From Aporhodopirellula sallentina SM41 (GTDB lineage Bacteria; Planctomycetota; Planctomycetia; Pirellulales; Pirellulaceae), in assembly GCF_000346505.1 (NCBI RefSeq), contig NZ_ANOH01000065.1, positions 1 through 57,850 of the forward strand: a DNA stretch of 57,850 nucleotides. The letters are read 5' to 3'. The notes under the pieces were generated by a model. The model was not told the origin of the DNA. It ran no database searches and was given only the letters and a program-made list of their open reading frames with translations. A program made the position numbers and the translations under genes. Below are positions 36,119-43,208 of the stretch, one piece after another (position 1 is the first letter of the stretch; each line of letters begins with the position of its first letter).

Positions 36119-37033
36119 CTATTCGCGGAAGTAGTCCGCGTACTCGTCGACGTCTTGCTGTGACTGCTCACGCTGTTGCGATCGGTCCGCCTCACCTTGG
36201 GCGAATGTGGCCTGCAGAATACCACGCTGCCCGCGTGCCATGTGGCTGGCCGAATCGTCTTCGAAGGGATTGTTCAGCTCATCAAACGTACGGCCCGGAC
36301 GGTCCAGATCCAAATCGTTCGAACGCGTCGGTAGTGGGAGCGTTGGCGGCTCCGGAACCGTCCGCCGAATCGTCGTTCGTGGGACGGCCTGCGTCGGAAC
36401 ACCCCGCGTCGATGATTCGACGTGCGGTACCGGTTGAATCGACTCCTGAGCCGGCGAGATCAAGATCGGCTCTTGCGATCCATAGCTCTCCGTTGCGTAG
36501 ATCATCGAGTGCGAACAACTCGAACACTGGCATTCTTTCTTGCTACCTCGCGGAAGGCTGCAGCGATGCGAGACCATCTTTTCAATGCCGCCCGCGACGG
36601 AGTCGAACACACCGAAGAGCCTACCGGCTTTCTGCCATTTCGCAGACGCCAACAACCCTTTTTCAGGCCCGAGCATCTCGCCACACCCCGATGCCTCCAT
36701 CCCGCACGAGGGCTCGCACCCGCAGGCTGGCTCACATCCGCAAGCGGGTTCCAAACCACAGGAAGGCTCCAGGCCGCATGACGGTTCACAACCACACGCG
36801 GGCTCGCAACCACAAACCGGTTCACTGCAGGTGCAGGCCGACTCCACTCCACATGCCGGTTCGGCTCCGCAAAACGGTTCGGCACCGCAAGCGGGCTCGG
36901 CACCACAGACGGGTTCGGCCCCACACGCAGGCTCTCCCCAAAATCCTTGGCCGTTGGTTTGGGTTGGCCCAGCCGCAATGACGATGCAGGCGGCAACGAT
37001 TGTCGCGAGGTGCGGAAGGCTCTTGGAATTCAT
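36119..37033 (-). CDS. Secreted Cys-rich six-residue repeat protein
   Basis: From the chosen start the protein has 304 residues. A signal peptide covers about the first 30 (MNSKSLPHLATIVAACIVIA). About 13 tandem units of six residues follow, of the form Cys-Gly-X-Glu-Pro-X, for example CGAEPVCGAEPACGAEP, then CGCEP and CGLEP variants. A short conserved-looking segment comes next (LASAKWQKAGRLFGVFDSV, then HRCSLPRGSKKECQCSSCSH), and finally a polar, proline-rich tail. The function is unknown; disulfide cross-linking in the cell envelope or metal binding are possibilities. The frame is open to 37066 and other ATGs at 37066 and 37051 are possible. It is followed 18 bases later by the MBOAT gene. 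Confidence 0.72.
   Translation of the reverse strand: MNSKSLPHLATIVAACIVIAAGPTQTNGQGFWGEPACGAEPVCGAEPACGAEPFCGAEPACGVESACTCSEPVCGCEPACGCEPSCGLEPSCGLEPACGCEPACGCEPSCGMEASGCGEMLGPEKGLLASAKWQKAGRLFGVFDSVAGGIEKMVSHRCSLPRGSKKECQCSSCSHSMIYATESYGSQEPILISPAQESIQPVPHVESSTRGVPTQAVPRTTIRRTVPEPPTLPLPTRSNDLDLDRPGRTFDELNNPFEDDSASHMARGQRGILQATFAQGEADRSQQREQSQQDVDEYADYFRE
36690..36930 (-). repeat. Coding minisatellite, 18-base unit
   Basis: The DNA that encodes the Cys-Gly-X-Glu-Pro-X repeats is a run of roughly 13 imperfect 18-base units. Units differ mainly at the third and sixth codons, which suggests expansion by unequal exchange or slippage. Confidence 0.75.
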
Positions 37034-37066
37034 TCTCGGTTTGCGTCTCATCGCGATTACCATCAT

Positions 37067-37414
37067 TGAGTTTTGGTCTCATGCGTTCAAAACGGATTGC
37101 GCGAACGCTGTTCGCTACCGTACTGCTTATCGACGACGCAGGATCGATAAGACCAAAACAACCGGAAGGAAACACAAAAGCCACGTAAACTACCTAAGAT
37201 ACCGAACCGCCAAAGATCAACGATTGTCAAACTCGGATCAAACGAGGATGATGTCTCGCCGATCCGATTGGCGTGAATCTCACGGTATCACTGCCCCCAA
37301 TCGTCATCGCTAGCGAACCGCCGGTCTCGCTGACTCCTCCTTATCCCCATCTCCCCACTTCTCGTCAGCTTTTCACTTCTAGCCAACACAACGTCTTCGA
37401 ACGAAACCATCTTC
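37067..37414. other. Divergent intergenic region, no gene seen
   Basis: About 350 bases lie between the Cys-repeat gene and the aminotransferase gene. It should hold both promoters. I see no repeat, RNA gene or plausible small coding frame. Confidence 0.4.
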
Positions 37415-38866
37415 ATGACATCTTCCGCCGCCTCGTCGTCTGCTGACGCACCCGCTGCCTCGCCAGGTGCCACCCCGTTGCATGCCGCCGCCCTGCAAAA
37501 TGATCCCAGGATCGCGGAAGCAAAGCGGCTTATCGCTGAGGCGATTCAAGAACACACCGGTGGCATCAACGAGGTCGCGGCGGCCAACGAACAACTCAGC
37601 GACGCCTACCAATCGATCACCGCGGACTACATCGCCGCACGCGGAGGCCCTCCGTTGTGGCCATATTTCGCGTCGGGAGTCGGCAACGGACCGTACGTGG
37701 AGTTGGCCGACGGCAGTGTCAAAATGGACTTCATTGGCGGGATCGGCGTTCACGGATGCGGCCACTCGCACCCGGCGATCATCGATGCCGGAATTGATGC
37801 CGCGATCGAAGACACCGTGATGCAGGGGAACCTGCAACAGAACGTGCCGAGCGTGCAGATGCTCAATCGCTTACTCGCCTTGGCCAAACAAACGGGCGCC
37901 CCGCTCGAGCACGGTTTGCTGTCGACCAGCGGCGCAATGGCAAACGAAAATGCCCTGAAATTGGCCTTCCATCATTCTCAACCGGCCAACCGAATCATCG
38001 CATTCGACAACGCCTTCGCGGGACGATCGATCGCGTTGGCCGCGATCACCGATCGCCCGAGTTACCGGGACGGGATTCCGCAGGCGATCCAGGTCGACTA
38101 TGTGCCGTTTCTCGATCCGCACGCTCCCGAGAAATCAACACGGTGGGCGGTCGACGAGTTGAAACGCCTGCTCGCTCGCTACCCGAAAAAGCACGCCGCC
38201 TTCTGGGCCGAACCGATCGCGGGCGAAGGCGGCTACTATGCCGGCAGCCATGACTTTTTCGCAGCCCTTTGCGGCCCGTTACGGGACGCCGGCATCCCGA
38301 TCATCTTCGACGAGATCCAAAGTTTCTCTCGCACGAGCCAACCGTTTGCGTTCCAACATTATGGGCTGGAATCGTTTGCTGACATCGTGACCGTCGGGAA
38401 GATCACTCAGGTTTGTGCGACGCTGTATCGCAAAGAGTTTCACCCCACCGCGCCGATTCTCAGCCAAACGTTCACCGGGTCGAGTTCCTCGATCCGCACC
38501 GGTCTGGCCACCCTCGACCAACTCGAATCAAAAGGCTGCTTCGGCGAGGACGGCACCAACATGGCCAACCATCAATATTTTGCCGCCCAGCTCGCCAAAC
38601 TCGCCGCCAAACATGAGGGTTTGGTCCACGGCCCGTTCGGCGAGGGCATGATGATCGGCTTTACCCCCGGAGACGGATCGCTCGATCAGGCCAAACTGTT
38701 GATGGGCATCCTTTACGATCTCGGCCTGCTCGGATTCCTCTGTGGAGCCTCACCGGTGAGGATGCGTTTCCTTCCCCCACCGGCTATCACCACGACCGCC
38801 CACATTGATGCGGCGATCAGCTTGCTTGATCAAGGCCTGAGTCAAATGAAAGCAAAATTGGGTTAG
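37415..38866 (+). CDS. Class-III PLP-dependent aminotransferase
   Basis: The 483-residue protein has the class-III aminotransferase fold. The features seen are the early GGIGVHGCGHSHPAII motif, GLLSTSGAMANENALKLAFHH, which binds the PLP phosphate, the Asp motif IPIIFDEIQSFSRT that contacts the PLP ring nitrogen, and the Schiff-base lysine in IVTVGKITQVCA. The small domain ends with RMRFLPPPAITTTAHI. The Ala/Ser-rich N-terminal 20 residues are probably disordered. The family includes acetylornithine, ornithine, lysine and diaminobutyrate transaminases, and the amino donor cannot be told here. It lies 95 bases before the fatty-acid-synthesis-like cluster on the same strand, which hints at a role in modifying an acyl product, but that is inference. 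Confidence 0.85.
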   Translation: MTSSAASSSADAPAASPGATPLHAAALQNDPRIAEAKRLIAEAIQEHTGGINEVAAANEQLSDAYQSITADYIAARGGPPLWPYFASGVGNGPYVELADGSVKMDFIGGIGVHGCGHSHPAIIDAGIDAAIEDTVMQGNLQQNVPSVQMLNRLLALAKQTGAPLEHGLLSTSGAMANENALKLAFHHSQPANRIIAFDNAFAGRSIALAAITDRPSYRDGIPQAIQVDYVPFLDPHAPEKSTRWAVDELKRLLARYPKKHAAFWAEPIAGEGGYYAGSHDFFAALCGPLRDAGIPIIFDEIQSFSRTSQPFAFQHYGLESFADIVTVGKITQVCATLYRKEFHPTAPILSQTFTGSSSSIRTGLATLDQLESKGCFGEDGTNMANHQYFAAQLAKLAAKHEGLVHGPFGEGMMIGFTPGDGSLDQAKLLMGILYDLGLLGFLCGASPVRMRFLPPPAITTTAHIDAAISLLDQGLSQMKAKLG

Positions 38867-38961
38867 CAAAGCTGTTTCGAAGGGGAAATTTTTGCGAAGC
38901 GGGCATTTCTGGGTGGAATCTCCGGTTGAGGGGTTTTGGGCGGACCACTAAGATTCCCCAC

Positions 38962-39486
38962 ATGAAATACAGTCAACTCGATCGCATTACCCATCTCGAA
39001 CCCGGCAAAAAGCTGGTTGGCGAGCGCACGTTGGCCGCGGACGAAGAGTACCTCCAAGACCATTTCCCACGCTTCCCGGTCATGCCCGGTGTGATGATGC
39101 TCGAGGCGTTGCATCAGGCTGCGGTCTGGCTGATTCGGATGTCCCCAGACTTTGACAGTGCCCTGGTTTTGGTGCGGGAGGTTCGCAACGTCAAATTCGG
39201 CGACTTCCTATCACCGGGCGAAACCCTCACGATCGAGGCAGAAATCTTCAAAACCGACGGAGCGATGACGACGGTAAAAGCCATCGCCCGCAAAGGTGAC
39301 CGCACGACGGTCGCGGCTCGGCTAATTTTAGAAAGCTGCTCTAGTGGCGACCCAGAGCATCTTGATACCGACACCGACCTTCAACGTCTCGCTCGCGAGC
39401 AATTTTTCCAACTTTACGGCGATTGCCCCCCTGTCGCTGCCCTGGTGCAGCCTGGGGAAAACACCTCGCCAACCATGACCCCCTAA
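38962..39486 (+). CDS. FabZ-like 3-hydroxyacyl-ACP dehydratase
   Basis: The 174-residue hot-dog-fold protein carries the FabZ active-site segment DHFPRFPVMPGVMMLEAL with the catalytic His34 and Glu48. It should dehydrate 3-hydroxyacyl chains on an acyl carrier protein. The C-terminal ~40 residues after LILESC are longer than in typical FabZ and polar. It is the first gene of a tight group: the acyl carrier protein gene starts 34 bases after its stop. The ATG at 38962 (MKYSQLDRITHL) is preferred over the upstream in-frame start at 38926. It may serve a dedicated acyl pathway rather than bulk fatty acid synthesis, since it is grouped with a second, altered dehydratase. Confidence 0.85.
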   Translation: MKYSQLDRITHLEPGKKLVGERTLAADEEYLQDHFPRFPVMPGVMMLEALHQAAVWLIRMSPDFDSALVLVREVRNVKFGDFLSPGETLTIEAEIFKTDGAMTTVKAIARKGDRTTVAARLILESCSSGDPEHLDTDTDLQRLAREQFFQLYGDCPPVAALVQPGENTSPTMTP

Positions 39487-39520
39487 TACTTTTTAGTTAA
39501 ACCAAGAATAGGAACGCACG

Positions 39521-39910
39521 ATGTCGCTGTCTCAAGACGAAATTTTTGAAAAGGTGCAGGCCGCACTGGTCGATGCTCTCGGAGTGGATGAAGACGAAAC
39601 CACCCGCGATGCCACCCTTGTCGGCGACCTCGGTGCCGAGTCCATCGACTTCCTCGATATCGTTTTCAAACTCGAGAAGTCATTCGACATTCAAATTCCT
39701 CGCGAAGAACTCTCCCCCGAAGACATTTTGACCAACAGCCAATACGTCCAAGACGGTGTCGTCACCTCCGACGGGATGGCTGAACTGAAGACACGCATGC
39801 CTTGGGCTGACCTGTCGAAGTTCGAAGAAAACCCACGCGTCCAAGATTTCGGCAACCTGCTCACCGTCGGTGACCTGTGCAGCTATGTCGATAGCAAGGT
39901 GAACGCTTAA
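39521..39910 (+). CDS. Long acyl carrier protein
   Basis: The 129-residue acidic protein has the acyl-carrier fold. The 4'-phosphopantetheine attachment serine is Ser41 in DLGAESIDFLDIVFKLEKSF, where the usual motif is Asp-Ser-Leu. The expected IPREEL segment follows. About 40 extra residues (SQYVQDGVVTSDGMAELK and on) separate this from the last helix LLTVGDLCSYVDS, making the protein much longer than the usual 75-80 residues. It carries acyl intermediates for the neighbouring enzymes. It stops four bases before the next gene, so translation is probably coupled. Confidence 0.9.
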   Translation: MSLSQDEIFEKVQAALVDALGVDEDETTRDATLVGDLGAESIDFLDIVFKLEKSFDIQIPREELSPEDILTNSQYVQDGVVTSDGMAELKTRMPWADLSKFEENPRVQDFGNLLTVGDLCSYVDSKVNA

Positions 39911-39914
39911 TCTT

Positions 39915-40421
39915 ATGCGTTGGTTTTGGGTTGATCGTTTCACCGAATTTGTCAGCGGCTCGCATGCGAGCGGGATCAAGAACGTCGCGCTCGACGAGGA
40001 AGTCCTCGACGGCTACAGCCTTGGGTACCCCGTCTTGCCGCCGACCCTGATCATCGAAGGCCTCGCGCAGGTGGGGGGAATCCTCGTTCACGAGCATTTC
40101 CAGTTCACCAAACGCGTGGTCCTGGCGAAGGTCGGAAAGGTGAAATATCATGCCCCCGCCAAACCCGGCGACACTCTGAACTACCATGTCCGACTCGGTC
40201 GGACACAAGGCCTCGGGGCAGTCGTCAACGGCACCAGCCACTGCAACGGCGAACTCCAGGCCGAAGTCGACCTGATGTTCGCGTTTCTCGAAGAGGGGCA
40301 TCTCGTTGATGGGCCTCTATTCAATCCCGGTGACCTCCGCGCGATGTTGCGCCTCATGAACTTTTTCCATGTGGCCAAAACCGCCGAAGGCGAACCGATT
40401 CCTTACTACAAAAATCTTTGA
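39915..40421 (+). CDS. FabZ-fold protein with His-to-Tyr change at the active site
   Basis: The 168-residue protein aligns without gaps to the FabZ active-site region of its neighbour. Where that has HFPRFPVMPG, this has YSLGYPVLPP, so the catalytic His34 is Tyr34; the acidic Glu48 is kept (LIIEGLAQVGGIL). Other hot-dog features such as FTKRVVLAKVGKVKYHAPAKPGDTL are intact. It may be a non-catalytic partner subunit, or it may act by another mechanism, for example as an acyl-binding or thioester-handling protein. It lies between the acyl carrier protein and the FabF-type gene with gaps of four and six bases. Confidence 0.82.
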   Translation: MRWFWVDRFTEFVSGSHASGIKNVALDEEVLDGYSLGYPVLPPTLIIEGLAQVGGILVHEHFQFTKRVVLAKVGKVKYHAPAKPGDTLNYHVRLGRTQGLGAVVNGTSHCNGELQAEVDLMFAFLEEGHLVDGPLFNPGDLRAMLRLMNFFHVAKTAEGEPIPYYKNL

Positions 40422-40427
40422 GCGTCC

Positions 40428-41717
40428 ATGTCGTCGCGTCGCCGAGTCGTCGTTACCGGGATCGGAATGATCAACCCCATGGGTTGGGATGTCACGACGG
40501 TCTGGTCCGGTCTGAAAGAAGGCAAAAGTGGTGTTGCCCCAACAACACTCTTTGATGCTACCGGTTTTCCCACCCGCATCAGTGCTGAAATCAAAAATTG
40601 GGATATCACCAAAGCCGTCGACGACGGTGACCAACACGTGCGCCGTGGACGTCACACTCAATTCGCGATCGCAGCGGCCACCCAAGCGATCACAGACAGT
40701 GGCGTGCTCGACGCGGTTACCGATCCGGTCCGCTTTGGCGTGTACCTCGGCAGCGGCGAAGGCAACCAGGACTTTGGCACGTTCAGCAAAATGATGACGG
40801 CGGCGTTGGCCACGGGAGACTACGATCCCAAACGGTTCATCGCCGCAGGTATCGACCTGCTCGATCCGGCCAAGGAACTCGAACAAGAACCCAACATGCC
40901 GGCGGCCCATTTGGCTTCGCGGTTCAACGCCCAAGGCCCGAACTTCAACTGCCTCACCGCCTGTGCGGCGAGCAGCCAAGCCGTCGGGGAAGCCACCGAA
41001 ATCATTCGCCGCGGTGAAGCCGACGCGATGCTCGCCGGTGGTACCCATAGCATGATCCACCCGTTCGGCGTGACAGGGTTTAACCTGCTCACCGCGCTGT
41101 CCGAGAGCAACGACGAGCCGACCAAAGCGAGCCGACCTTTTGATGCCGGCCGAAACGGCTTTGTGCTCGGGGAAGGTGCCGCCATGGTCATCCTCGAAGA
41201 ACTCGAATCCGCGAAAGCTCGGGGCGCCACGATCTACGGCGAAGTCGCTGGTTACGGCACGACCGCAGATGCCTACCGAATCACCGACATTCCACCAGAC
41301 GGACACGGCGGGATCGCGGCAATGCGGATGGCGATCGCTGACGCAGGCCTCACCCCGGCGGACATTAACTATGTCAACGCCCACGGTACGAGCACCAAGG
41401 TCAACGACCGCGTCGAGACCAAAGCATGCCGCGAAGTCTTCGGCGAACGAGCCCAACAGACTCCGGTCAGCAGCACCAAGAGCATGATGGGGCACCTGAT
41501 CGCTGCGGCAGGCGTTACCGAAATGATCGTCTGCCTGATGGCCCTTCGTGACGGTGTCCTTCCGCCAACAATCAACTACGAAACTCCCGATCCGGATTGC
41601 GATCTGGACTATGTCCCCAACGAAGCTCGAGAAGCGGACCTGAAGAACGTCCTCAACAACAGCTTCGGCTTTGGCGGCCAAAACGTCACCCTGTGCCTCA
41701 GTCGCTTTAACGACTAG
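40428..41717 (+). CDS. fabF: FabF-type beta-ketoacyl-ACP synthase
   Basis: The 429-residue condensing enzyme extends acyl chains by decarboxylative condensation with malonyl-ACP. The catalytic triad is complete: Cys179 in NCLTACAASSQA, a His in VNAHGTSTKVND, and the Lys/His segment STKSMMGHLIAAAG. The N-terminus RRRVVVTGIGMINPMG and the C-terminal NNSFGFGGQNVTLCL are typical. It could be a KAS II for general fatty acid synthesis or the condensing enzyme of a special acyl pathway; clustering with a long carrier protein and two dehydratase-fold proteins supports the latter. No ketoreductase, enoyl reductase or malonyl transferase is in the group, so these would be shared with the main system. 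Confidence 0.9.
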   Translation: MSSRRRVVVTGIGMINPMGWDVTTVWSGLKEGKSGVAPTTLFDATGFPTRISAEIKNWDITKAVDDGDQHVRRGRHTQFAIAAATQAITDSGVLDAVTDPVRFGVYLGSGEGNQDFGTFSKMMTAALATGDYDPKRFIAAGIDLLDPAKELEQEPNMPAAHLASRFNAQGPNFNCLTACAASSQAVGEATEIIRRGEADAMLAGGTHSMIHPFGVTGFNLLTALSESNDEPTKASRPFDAGRNGFVLGEGAAMVILEELESAKARGATIYGEVAGYGTTADAYRITDIPPDGHGGIAAMRMAIADAGLTPADINYVNAHGTSTKVNDRVETKACREVFGERAQQTPVSSTKSMMGHLIAAAGVTEMIVCLMALRDGVLPPTINYETPDPDCDLDYVPNEAREADLKNVLNNSFGFGGQNVTLCLSRFND

Positions 41718-41734
41718 TTACATGTCAACTCGAT

Positions 41735-41822
41735 TTTCGGGTAGTGGACGAGGCGACGAGTCCTTGATGCGCTAGTCACGCAAGGGGATTCCTTGTGCCA
41801 TCCACTACGATTCCACCCGAAA
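41735..41822. repeat. Palindromic repeat family A, diverged copy 3
   Basis: The ends are TTTCGGG and CCCGAAA. In from these, TAGTGGA pairs with TCCACTA, and the right side has an extra six to seven bases, the same layout as the extra GCCCGTA in the 25.2-kb copy but in opposite orientation. The inner arms have diverged from the other copies. Confidence 0.65.
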
Positions 41823-41869
41823 GCCACGCTGCAGTGGAATACTAGCGGTACATCAAAGCCAAATTTGAG

Positions 41870-41931
41870 GATAGCGAAACTCACCGAGAGTTTCGGGAGG
41901 GCTCGTGAATCACCGAAAGCTTTCGCTACGG
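41870..41931 (-). repeat. Palindromic repeat family B, copy 1
   Basis: Read on the minus strand, the ends are CGTAGCGAAAG and a reversed partner, around a central TGATTCACGAGCCCTC. The same centre, with two changes, occurs in the copy at 55533-55604. One arm is shorter than in that copy. Confidence 0.75.
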
Positions 41932-41992
41932 CCACGAATCCTAAATCTCGATCGTGACACGACAATAGTAGTTTCGATCAGCTCTGCTCTCG

Positions 41993-42050
41993 GGTCGTGG
42001 ATCTCGTGAAAGATCCTGCTGCATGAGGATCTTCAACAAGATCCACGACC
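41993..42050. repeat. Palindromic repeat family A, copy 2
   Basis: A 24-base arm starting GGTCGTGGATC is repeated in reverse with three mismatches around the loop TGCTGCATGA. The loop is the reverse complement of the 25.2-kb copy's loop but for one base, so the element lies in opposite orientation. It ends a few bases from the ABC ATPase stop. Confidence 0.85.
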
Positions 42051-42053
42051 GTG

Positions 42054-43208
42054 TTAGCGCGACTCGGATGCCTCCGGCGCGTTCTCTTGGGCAGGCACAC
42101 AGGCGAGTTCGGAGAAAGGAATCCGCACCAACCCAGGCTCCCCGGTTGCCGCGATTTCACCGTGCGAAAACAAAGTCAAACGGGTCCCCCCATCGGCCAA
42201 TGGCGATACCTGAATGACGTAGCGTCCGCCCACATAACGAGACGACACGATTTGAGCTTCGAATTCCAACGCGGCGCCTGGCGTTGCTCTTTCCAGCTCG
42301 GCGGTCAGCCATTGCGCGCTCTCTGGACGCACAACGAGAACAGAGTCGTCACCTTTGCACGACACCGCGTTGACAATCGATTCGGCCTGACCAGGAACAG
42401 TTGCCTGAACCCATCGGAGCGGCAGGAAATTCGCCGGCGGTGTGCCGAGTGCTTTGGCAACTCCCAACGTTTTCGGTTTCCGATACACCAACTCCGGCGC
42501 ATCGGATTGCAACACTCGTCCCTGCCCCATGACCACGATGCGGTCGGCCAACCGCATCGCTTCATCGCCGTCGTGGGTGACATGCACTATCGAGGTTCGA
42601 GACAGCGAGTCACCTCGTGACCGTGGATAGTCGGCCAGCAACGAAACCAACTCTTCACGCAGCATGGTGTCGATCGCGGTCAGCGGTTCATCGAGTAGGC
42701 AAACCGCCGGTTGCCGCAACAACGCCTTCGCCAACGCGGCGCGGCGCAATTGACCGCCACTGACTTCATCCGGCCGTCGATCGAGTTGCAACCCAATTCC
42801 CAAACGCTCCGCAATTTGATCCAACAGGCCGTCAACCTTTGCTTTCACCGGAGAGCGATCGCACGCAACCTGCAAACTCTGACGAAGCGTCCAGTGCGGA
42901 TAAAGTCGATCATCTTGGAAAAGGATCGACACGTCACGATCGTTGGGCGACGTTCGGTCCAACGACCGAGACGATAATTCCACGCTGCCCGAATCGGCAC
43001 GAACGAGCCCCGCGATAATTTGCAACAACGTACTCTTACCACACCCGCTCGGCCCTAGAATCACGACGTACTCGCCTTCGCGAACATCGAGACTCACGCC
43101 GTTGAGCACGCACTCGTCGCCGTACGTTTTCCGGATGCCTCGCAGCACAAGATGCGACGCGTCGGTCATTTTCGAATCGTCGGCCTTCTGGTTTTGCGAG
43201 CGTCTCAT
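42054..43208 (-). CDS. ABC transporter ATP-binding protein, MalK/PotA-like
   Basis: The protein has about 384 residues from the chosen start. The ATPase domain has Walker A GPSGCGKST, the Q-loop region SILFQDDRLYPHW, the signature VSGGQLRRAALAKALL, Walker B AVCLLDEP and the switch histidine in IVHVTHDGDEAMRLADRI. A C-terminal domain of about 120 residues resembles the TOBE regulatory part of MalK/PotA-type importers. No permease or binding protein is nearby. Its ATG (43208) overlaps the TGA stop of glnE as TGATG, so the two are translationally coupled. An ATG at 43169 (MTDASHLVLRGI) is an alternative start. Confidence 0.88.
   Translation of the reverse strand: MRRSQNQKADDSKMTDASHLVLRGIRKTYGDECVLNGVSLDVREGEYVVILGPSGCGKSTLLQIIAGLVRADSGSVELSSRSLDRTSPNDRDVSILFQDDRLYPHWTLRQSLQVACDRSPVKAKVDGLLDQIAERLGIGLQLDRRPDEVSGGQLRRAALAKALLRQPAVCLLDEPLTAIDTMLREELVSLLADYPRSRGDSLSRTSIVHVTHDGDEAMRLADRIVVMGQGRVLQSDAPELVYRKPKTLGVAKALGTPPANFLPLRWVQATVPGQAESIVNAVSCKGDDSVLVVRPESAQWLTAELERATPGAALEFEAQIVSSRYVGGRYVIQVSPLADGGTRLTLFSHGEIAATGEPGLVRIPFSELACVPAQENAPEASESR

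Noticed and set aside
36690-36930. CRISPR array
   Set aside because: The regular spacing is an 18-base coding repeat without unique spacers; it encodes a six-residue protein repeat.
36160-36981. A 273-codon plus-strand frame opposite the Cys-repeat gene
   Set aside because: It is very Arg/His-rich with no signal peptide; the minus-strand frame has a signal peptide and a clear repeat.
40317-41681. A 454-codon minus-strand frame opposite fabF
   Set aside because: It mirrors the well-supported fabF gene and has no domain pattern of its own.
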